DNA of 64,000 bases from Ampullaceana balthica (Eukaryota; Mollusca; Gastropoda; Lymnaeidae). Below, piece by piece: positions 57,619 through 64,000 of this stretch (position 1 is its first letter; the number at the start of each line of letters is the position of its first letter). Made by a program: the position numbers and the translations under genes. Below the pieces are notes generated by a model. That model saw nothing but the letters and a program-made list of their open reading frames with translations. It searched no databases and was not told the DNA's origin. The stretch covers positions 687,946-751,945 of the forward strand of contig CALYLW010000166.1 in assembly GCA_944989445.1 (NCBI GenBank), in the 5' to 3' direction.

Positions 57619-58360
57619 TAGAGTGGCCAGCTGCAAGGAATTTGCCGGCACAATCCCTGATTTTCACCTCTGTCCCGGAATCCCGGTTTGGAGGCAATTT
57701 GTCCCGGATTGTGAAATTTTTATCTTTTCTTAAATTTTGTTCTTTAAAAAATTTTCAATCCGGTACCCAACTTGTCAATCTGGAAAAGCTTGTTGAGTTT
57801 GCCTTTGCCCTGGCTGGAACATCAACCGAAGTTGAAAAGAGTTTTTTCGTTGATCAAGCAAATATGGAGTGATCAGCGAAGCAGATTGGATTTAAAAACT
57901 GTCGATGCCTTCCTTACTCTCAGTTCAATTCAACTCGGAAACGATCTGCCGTGAGTTCTATGAGACCATCAAAAAGGATTTAATTTTCCTCGATAAGGCA
58001 CATTCAAACAATAAATGTGATAATTATAATGTAAAAAACTCTCTAGTCAGAATAAAAAAACTTTTATGATTCAATAATTATATTCTAAAATTTCATTAAC
58101 TTTTGATTAGATTTTTTCAAAACTCTCATGCACACTAAAATAAAAATTAAAAAAAAGAAAAAGCCAAAAATTGCTTAAGTGATTGCAGGTTTAAATTTTA
58201 CAAGCAATTTTGGTTTTTCCAAAATATCTAATAATAAACAGGAACCAAAGCATTTTCCTTGCAATATGCAGAATCATGAAAATTTCAAGAATTTTATTCA
58301 TGTCCCGGTTTCCACTAAAAAAAAGTCCCGGATTTTTTCCAAAATTGTCTGGCCACTCTA
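57619..58360 (+). mobile_element. Internally deleted hAT transposon, 742 bp, with 8-bp target duplication
   Basis: The 12-bp ends TAGAGTGGCCAG (57619-57630) and CTGGCCACTCTA (58349-58360) are perfect inverted repeats. GGGATGGG flanks both sides (57611-57618, 58361-58368), an 8-bp duplication as expected for hAT. Sub-terminal TCCCGG repeats occur near both ends. The interior keeps only the end of the transposase (see next entry). GGGATGGG also occurs elsewhere in the local GA-rich tract, so the duplication alone is weak, but TIRs, duplication and coding remnant agree. Confidence 0.9.
57760..57954 (+). pseudogene. hAT transposase C-terminal dimerisation domain (hATC) remnant, frameshifted
   Basis: One frame reads LEKLVEFAFALAGTSTEVEK up to about 57840. 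The continuation RVFSLIKQIWSDQRSRLDLK and TVDAFLTL lies in a second frame (to 57954). Together they follow the hATC pattern of an LxxALALPGT..xE.xFS..N..W.D.RSRL type. A frameshift near 57835-57845 breaks the protein; the DDE catalytic core is missing. Confidence 0.8.
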
Positions 58361-58368
58361 GGGATGGG

Positions 58369-58799
58369 TAAAGAGAGGGATGGAGGGAGGGAAAGATAGA
58401 AAGAGAGGGAGTGAGATGGATAGAGAGAGAGAGGGAGGGAAAGACAGGGAGAGAGGGAAGGAGTGGGAGAGGGTGAGGAATATATAGAAAGTGAGAGATT
58501 GTAGGAGGGAGAGTGTAATAGAGAGAGGGAAAGTGTAATAGAGAGAGGGAAAGAAAGGGGGTGTGAGAGAGGGGGAGTGAGTCAGTAGTTGACCGAGTGA
58601 GTCAGTAGCTGACCGAGTGAGTCGGTAGTTGACTGAGGGAGCCAGGAGTATAAATTGTCAACAAATAAAATAATCTTATAATAACAATGATGAGAAAATT
58701 AACGAGGCTGGTTTCTATGGCAACAGTTCCATTTCGGTGAAAAAGTTGTTTATAATAATACAATATGAAATACTTATTATATGGAATGCAAAATACACA
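58369..58799. other. GA-rich tract and a 24-bp repeat
   Basis: GAGAGGGA-rich sequence runs to 58560. Three copies of a GAGTGAGTCAGTAGTTGACC unit follow at 58573-58640, then AT-rich unique sequence. Confidence 0.55.
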
Positions 58800-58862
58800 A
58801 ACAACTAGTGTGATGAAAACAATCAATTTGAGCTTTATTATTAAGCTAACACGACAGTAAAC

Positions 58863-58886
58863 GTTTCGGCTAATGCCTTCATCAGT
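58863..58886 (-). ncRNA. Hammerhead-ribozyme-like core in the Penelope-like element
   Basis: The minus strand reads CTGATGAAGGC, loop ATTA, GCCGAAAC: the invariant CUGAUGA and GAAA boxes flank a short helix II. Hammerhead motifs are known in Penelope-like elements. I could not draw a convincing helix I with the immediate flanks, so this copy may be degenerate or act only across tandem copies. Confidence 0.5.
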
Positions 58887-58950
58887 ACAATAAACATAAA
58901 ATATGTACTTACATAAGTAATAAAATTATATTTAAAATCTTAAGACATAC

Positions 58951-60089
58951 TATAGCTCGGGTTCTATGTTGCATTGATAAGTATAGATCGTGCATCATCA
59001 TGCTACAAACATGACATGAGTTAAAATGTGTTCACAAATAATAATATTTTAATTTTAGAAACAGAGCCAAAACAAATCTTTGTTTTTTTTAACGTAAATT
59101 AACATAAAGCGTAGGGACTATTTGAAGACGCGTAGGAATTTATTTATTTATTTATTCGCCACCCTCACCTGGAATTATGGATTGCCATGGGTACAGGAAA
59201 AGACTTCCGATACATTGCAGCTCATGACATAAGCAAAGTTTTAGGTGTTGCCAGAGCCCAGTGTCTGCCTTTGTTTCACAGTTTTACCGGTTGTGATACC
59301 GTCAGCTGTTTTAATGGTATCGGCAAGAAGACAGCTTGGGAGGTCTGGAGCAAATACGACCATGTTACAGCCATATTTCAAAAACTGTGTTGTGCTCCAT
59401 TTGAACTAATAGCTAATGACATGTCAGTTCTGGAGCGTTTTGTGACGCTTTTGTATGACAGAGGTAGCAACTGCCATGATGTCAACAGTGCCAGGAAATA
59501 CCTGTTTACAAAGACTGGCCGCCAAATTGAAAACATTCCTCCAACGAGTGAGGCCTTGTTTCAGCACTGCAAACGGGCAATTTACCAAGGAGGCCATATT
59601 TGGAGCCAGGCACATGAACGACAACCAGTGCTTCCTGATCCAAGGGAGTGGGGTTGGCAGCTAATGGACAGACAATGGCAGCCTTTTTGGACTGTTTTGC
59701 CACAAGCCTCTATGACTTGTCGTGAACTGTTGAAATGTGCTTGTAAAAAAGAATGCAGATCCAAGCGTTGTAAGTGCAATAAGGCCGGATTAAAATGCAC
59801 TGCTTTATGCAGCTGTGTCTGTGGAGCCGACAGTTCAGTACAACATCCAGTTCAAGCATCTAACACAAATTGAACTAATTGAACCAGATTAAAAAATGTA
59901 AGGTCAATTTATCATCATACTCAAAATTTACTTTTGTGGCCATTTTTATGTAAATAAAAATAGAAACTTAACAAACTTGTGCATTTTCTGTCTCACATTT
60001 AGATTTGCATTATAAACTGAACATCTGTGCCAGGTTTGGTGTTTGTAGCACAAAAGTGCATGATTTGTCAACATAGAACCCGAGCTATA
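58951..60089 (+). mobile_element. 1.14-kb TIR element carrying a FEN-like/CXC ORF
   Basis: The terminal 21 bp are perfect inverted repeats (58951-58971 and 60069-60089; TATAGCTCGGGTTCTATGTT at the left). Similarity continues inward with gaps for about 50 bp (GATCGTGCATCATCATGCTA versus a related right-hand sequence, both followed by CAAACA). A TA target duplication is possible. The element interrupts a Penelope-like element, which supports it being mobile. It carries one ORF (59187-59873) and no recognisable DDE transposase, so it may be non-autonomous or 5'-deleted. Confidence 0.75.
59187..59873 (+). CDS. FEN/XPG-like motif plus Cys-rich CXC protein encoded in a TIR element (probably partial)
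   Basis: The ORF has 228 codons. Residues ~29-56 contain FHSFTGCDTVSCFNGIGKKTAWEVW, which fits the GCD...GIGxKxA pattern of the XPG-I/helix-three-turn region of FEN-type nucleases and PIN-like relatives. Residues ~181-214 hold a dense Cys cluster (CACKKECRSKRCKCNKAG, then KCTALCSCVC) similar in spacing to tesmin/TSO1-type CXC zinc domains. The frame stays open upstream of the first Met (HLELWIA precedes MGTGKDFRYIAAH), so the true start is probably further 5' or in a lost exon. Such two-part proteins occur as multicopy genes in invertebrate genomes, from memory and without a precise family name. The intact frame implies recent mobility or use. Function is unknown; structure-specific nuclease activity is only a guess, since the N-terminal acidic residues are not seen. 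Confidence 0.65.
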   Translation: MGTGKDFRYIAAHDISKVLGVARAQCLPLFHSFTGCDTVSCFNGIGKKTAWEVWSKYDHVTAIFQKLCCAPFELIANDMSVLERFVTLLYDRGSNCHDVNSARKYLFTKTGRQIENIPPTSEALFQHCKRAIYQGGHIWSQAHERQPVLPDPREWGWQLMDRQWQPFWTVLPQASMTCRELLKCACKKECRSKRCKCNKAGLKCTALCSCVCGADSSVQHPVQASNTN

Positions 60090-60480
60090 TATCATAAAAT
60101 AGTTATGTAAAATAAAAAGAAAACTACAAACAGTGACACGGGCATATAGGAAAAAGAGGAAGTATCAAAAGTAACAGTGAAAACCACAACGGGAAAAAGA
60201 TTCTAAAGTTAGGTAAAATTATGAATTTGGTTAATTCCATTTGGGGCCCTCATATAAAATACCAGTAACTGCAATATCTGAAATTCCAACCTTAGTCTAC
60301 ACTGTTGAAATGTTTAGACACGGGACATTGAGCCTGTTTATTTATATTATAAAGGTGGTCTCTAAACCGATCTCCAAGACGACGACCTGTCTCACCCGCA
60401 CCCACGTAAATTTGATTGAACATCTTGCAAAAAATTGCATAAATAATTATATAGACTGTTTCCCCCCCCCCTTTTTTTGT

Positions 60481-61430
60481 TATATATGTGTGGGGGTGGG
60501 GTGGGGAGATTAGCTGAGGCAACGGTGGTCATACATTTTAAAACAGTAAGATTGGTGCCTCCAACTGGCCCCCCAAGGACGAAGGAGACGCATATGTTGA
60601 TAGGTGAGTCCCACGTCCCAAGGTATGTTAATTGTAATTCAAACAAAAACTATGAAAGCGCAACCGGAGACCACATCAACACAGAGATATCTTTACAAAA
60701 CAGAACTCATAGTCAGACACGACCAGCTGTTGTCTCGGGGAGCACGAGTGCACACAAATTCAAGTAATATATCAACAAATGTATCCTTGAGTCGAAAATA
60801 ACTGTCGATGTAGCTGGTGTTTTAGTTTTAGATGTCGCTGTTGGTGGCGGCGGTGTGGCGTGTTAGTTTAATTTCTGTTGTCGATTTTTTTGTTGGCTGT
60901 TGATGGTGCTGCTGATGTTGATGGTGCTGCCTCTTTTGAAATAACCGCTGCTACTGAGGCTACTGCTGCTGACTTTGCTACTTTTCCTCAAAACTTCGAC
61001 ACCCATCTCTGATCCAGCCCTAAATCATTTTGAGGATCCCTGCCCACGCAGTGTGCTATTCATCTAATTATGGTAACAGTTATTTCTTGTGTCGTTTGGG
61101 CCGAAAGTATGAGAACCGTCGTGAAACAACCGAACAATCTGCGCCTCGTGATTAACACCCCCCCCCCTCCCAGCCAATTTTCCCCCCCAGTTATGAACAG
61201 ATGACTGTAGTATATGCGGCGGTTATTAAGCTGTGTTAAAAGGTTAAGTACGAGGCATATTAAGAGTCAGCTGCCGCCAGGGCATATCTCACGTGATTTG
61301 TGGTTTGTGTGTGGTTCGTTGTGTGGGGTGTGGCACCACCACATCCTATGCCGGTGTGTGTGAGTGGTTTCTGTGATAAATGGGCCTGTGTGGACCCACA
61401 GACCGACGTGTAAACGACTACCCCACAGTG
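60481..61430. other. Non-coding stretch
   Basis: GGTGGGG tract at 60490, GTTGATGGTGCTGC repeats at 60895-60935, C runs at 61157-61190; no gene. Confidence 0.4.
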
Positions 61431-61912
61431 CCACACCACACACACATTCCCTCACAATGCCACTCACATTCCCCCACAATGCCCCACACGCATTCCCTCA
61501 CAATGCCACACACGCATTCCCTCAAAATGCCACTCACACTGCCACTCACATTCCCCCACACACATCCCCTCACATTGCCACACACACATCCCCTCACAAT
61601 GCCACACACACATTCCCTCACAATACCACACACACTGCCACTCACATTCCCCCACACACATCCCCTCACATTGCCACACACACATCCCCTCACAATGCCA
61701 CACACACATCCCCACACACTGCCACTCACATTCCCCCACAATGCCACACACACATTCCCTCACAATACCACACACACATTCCCCCACAATGCCACACACA
61801 TTCCCCCACAATGCCACACACACATTCCCCCACAATACCACACACACATTCCCCCACAATGCCACACACATTCCCCCACAATGCCACACACACATTCCCC
61901 CACAATGCCACC
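61431..61912 (+). repeat. ~22-bp minisatellite, ~22 copies
   Basis: Units of CACACACATTCCCCCACAATGC type with TTCCCTCAC and CATCCCCTCAC variants. An ~88-bp block (61538-61625) recurs at 61636. His/Thr/Pro-rich ORFs on the plus strand and Cys/Gly-rich ORFs on the minus strand are shadows. Confidence 0.92.
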
Positions 61913-62204
61913 CCCCTCCAGTCTCACCAACAACCTGTTACCACAACCATATTCCACGTGACATTTGAGCCCAACACTTGTGAGTCATTTATTGACCTGC
62001 CTGTTCACTTTGAGATCAGACCTACCCAGCGGTAATTACCAGCGTTTGTAGGCCGACCTAATTATTGCTTGCTTACATACCGCTCTACTGGGATCCATTA
62101 ATACCCTCAACATGGGGGGGGGGTATTTGTTACTGTAACATATGGGTTAAGGGCGGGAAAAGTCGTGGTATTATTGGCTACATGTTCTACGCCTCAAGAT
62201 TACA

Positions 62205-63790
62205 AGTGAAAAGTCCACCTCCCATCTTTGGGAGAAGTGAAAAGTCCACCTCCCATCTAGGCCTGTCAACGGGTACCCGTTGCCATCTGGATTACCCGGG
62301 TAGTAAAATTCCCGGGTAATCCAGTAAAAATGTGGCCTTCAATGTCTAAATTAACCAAACTTCGGCTCGCATGCGGCTTTTTTGTGTTAAATTTAATGCT
62401 CGCGAAACAATTTATCAAATGAAAATTTTTGTTTAAAATATATGCTGTGAAATACATCTAAGGAGAACTATCTGTCAACGGGAAATACAATACGGTCTCG
62501 ACAGACCACAATGTATGTGATACATCTTTTTTCTCTGAAAAGGAAACAGAAATCGCAAACACAAGAAGATTTTGGTTCTTTGAATGAATTATATAAAGAA
62601 AACAAAACTCCTCTGCCTAAAATAAGGATGGACTGTATAGAGATGAAAGAGGCCGTGTTTGTTGTTGTTAATAAAAACATTGAAATATTTGATTGCTTAC
62701 AATTTATTTAATGACTTTTTACATGCATTCAAACGTGTAGCGATTTTTAGAGTTCAACTTCACATTAAATAACAAAAGTAAATGACAATAAAGTTATTTG
62801 ACAACTGCTCATTTTCAAAAAGGAAGTACGGCTTTTATGGGGGGGGGCCTCTAAGCTATGTGTTATCATATTGGAGGGGCTCTAAGTTTTTGTAACAACC
62901 TGTGATTGGGGGGGGGGTAAAAATCGGCCAAAATCGCTTGACGTCATTTATGTACGCCGTACAGTACGGTCCCTAAGACGTCGGCCGTGTAGCTACTGTG
63001 TGAAATGAGGTGCATGGAAGGTGGCTAGGTAGCATTGTATAGCGGTCATGACGGGGAAGATTATGTGATGTTTCGATCGGGTAACCCGGGTACCCGTTCG
63101 AAATTTGGACGGGTACCCGGGCAGCATTTTTCAACAATATTGACAGCCCTACTCCCATCTTGGGGAGAAGTGAAAAGTTCACCTCCCATCTTGGGGAGAA
63201 GTGAAAATTTCACCTCCCATCTTGGGGAGAAGTGAAAAGTCCACCTCCCATCTTGGGGAGAAGTGAAAAGTCCACCTCCCATCTTGGGGAGAAGTGAAAA
63301 GTTCACCTCCCATCTTGGGGAGAAGTGAAAAGTTCACCTCCCATCTTGGGGAGAAGTGAAAAGTTCACCTCCCATCTTGGGGAGAAGTGAAAAGTTCACC
63401 TCCCATCTTGGGGAGAAGGGAAAAGTTCACCTCCCATCTTGGGGAGAAGTGAAAAGTTCACCTCCCATCTTGGGGAGAAGTGAAAAGTTCACCTCCCATC
63501 TTGGGGAGAAGTGAAAAGTTCACCTCCCATCTTGGGGAGAAGTGAAAAGTCCACCTCCCATCTTGGGGAGAAGTGAAAAGTTCACCTCCCATCTTGGGGA
63601 GAAGTGAAAAGTCCACCTCCCATCTTGGGGAGAAGTGAAAAGTCCACCTCCCATTTTGGGGAGAAGTGAAAAGTCCACCTCCCATCTTGGGGAGAAGTGA
63701 AAAGTTCACCTCCCATCTTGGGGAGAAGTGAAAAGTCCACCTCCCATCTTGGGGAGAAGTGAAAAGTTCACCTCCCATCTTGGGGAGAAG
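62205..63790 (+). repeat. 31-bp minisatellite, ~22 copies, interrupted by a hAT element
   Basis: The unit contains GAAGTGAAAAGTTCACCTCC; the TCCACC/TTCACC variants alternate. Two units lie left of 62258 and about 20 right of 63151. Confidence 0.93.
62258..63151. mobile_element. Non-autonomous hAT, 894 bp, inserted inside the 31-bp minisatellite
   Basis: The ends TAGGCCTGTCAA (62258) and TTGACAGCCCTA (63140-63151) are inverted with one mismatch. CTCCCATC flanks both sides (62250-62257, 63152-63159), which is an 8-bp duplication; it is also part of the minisatellite unit, so both flanks rejoin in phase. Sub-terminal palindromes (ACGGGTACCCGT, ATTACCCGGGTA, GGGTACCCGTTC) are typical of hAT elements. 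A 66-codon ORF (62511-62711) is unrecognised; no transposase is visible. Confidence 0.85.
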
Positions 63791-63879
63791 TGATAGGTTC
63801 TCAGCCTCTATAGCACCGCGACCCTTCTATAACATTAGCCAAACTGGGGCTACCTACTATATAGAATTTTACCTTGATA

Positions 63880-64000
63880 TCGAGGAAACAGAGGCTAAAC
63901 AGAAGGCTAAACAGAGGCTAAATGGAAGGTTAAACAGAGGCTAAACGGAAGGCTAAACAGAAGGTTAAACAGAGGCTAAACGGAAGGATAAACAGAGGCT
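63880..64000 (+). repeat. ~11-bp repeat running off the window
   Basis: Units of GAGGCTAAACG / AAGGCTAAACA type continue past position 64000. Confidence 0.85.

Larger units (their letters stand above)
58800..60480 (-). mobile_element. Penelope-like element fragment, split by a TIR transposon
   Basis: On the minus strand, 60522-60292 encodes the GIY-YIG endonuclease end of a Penelope-like element: IYVG, then ETGRRLGDRFRDHLYNIN and CPVSKHFNS. Two extra residues (AG) sit between YVG and ETGRRL, and upstream a poly-G run at ~60460 breaks the frame. The 3' part continues at 58950-58800, where a hammerhead-like core is seen. The insertion at 58951-60089 separates the two halves. The reverse transcriptase is not visible. 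The upstream limit is uncertain. Confidence 0.75.

Noticed and set aside
61364..62035. 223-codon His/Thr/Pro-rich ORF
   Set aside because: Translation of a 22-bp minisatellite; several frames and both strands are open.

Overview
The window looks like nuclear DNA of an invertebrate animal, most likely a lophotrochozoan and by my guess a gastropod mollusc (inference, not proven). The reasons are a single large GC-rich coding exon with a good Kozak context and a canonical GT donor, no operon-like packing of ORFs, remnants of typical animal mobile elements (RNase H-bearing LINEs, a Penelope-like element, hAT elements, a Helitron), and an extreme load of minisatellites. By rough tally about 40-45% of the 64 kb is tandem repeat with units of 11-62 bp. 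Most long ORFs here are artefacts: a repeat unit divisible by 3 stays open in several frames on both strands.

Layout. 1-1.1 kb: a large inverted repeat built around copies of a dispersed ~220-bp repeat (called family A here; further copies at 8.3, 17.5 and 56.8 kb). 1.7-17 kb: minisatellites, including a 17-bp array of 1.9 kb and a 15-bp array of 2.2 kb, with two hairpin elements (5.05 kb, 17.3 kb). 22.4-25.8 kb: the only convincing host gene, a 1141-codon exon encoding a long basic Ser/Arg/Gly-rich tail followed by one membrane segment, cut at a splice donor. 25.8-50 kb: intron or intergenic DNA packed with minisatellites, including a 3.4-kb array of 35-bp units and a 4-kb array that changes from 62-bp to 44-bp units; one small exon-like site lies at 40.85 kb. 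50.9-64 kb: a mobile-element cluster.

The mobile elements can be delimited well. There are two 5'-truncated LINE insertions with 12-bp target duplications (32.9 kb, 50.9 kb), a decayed reverse transcriptase/RNase H LINE (51.3-52.9 kb), a non-autonomous Helitron with both termini (54,347-55,154), an internally deleted hAT with 8-bp duplication and a hATC remnant (57,619-58,360), and a second hAT inserted inside a minisatellite (62,258-63,151). A Penelope-like fragment with a hammerhead-like core (58.8-60.5 kb, minus strand) is split by a 1.14-kb terminal-inverted-repeat element. That element carries an ORF combining a FEN/XPG-like motif with a Cys-rich CXC tail; I regard it as the most unusual item in the window.

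I found no tRNA, rRNA or CRISPR locus.
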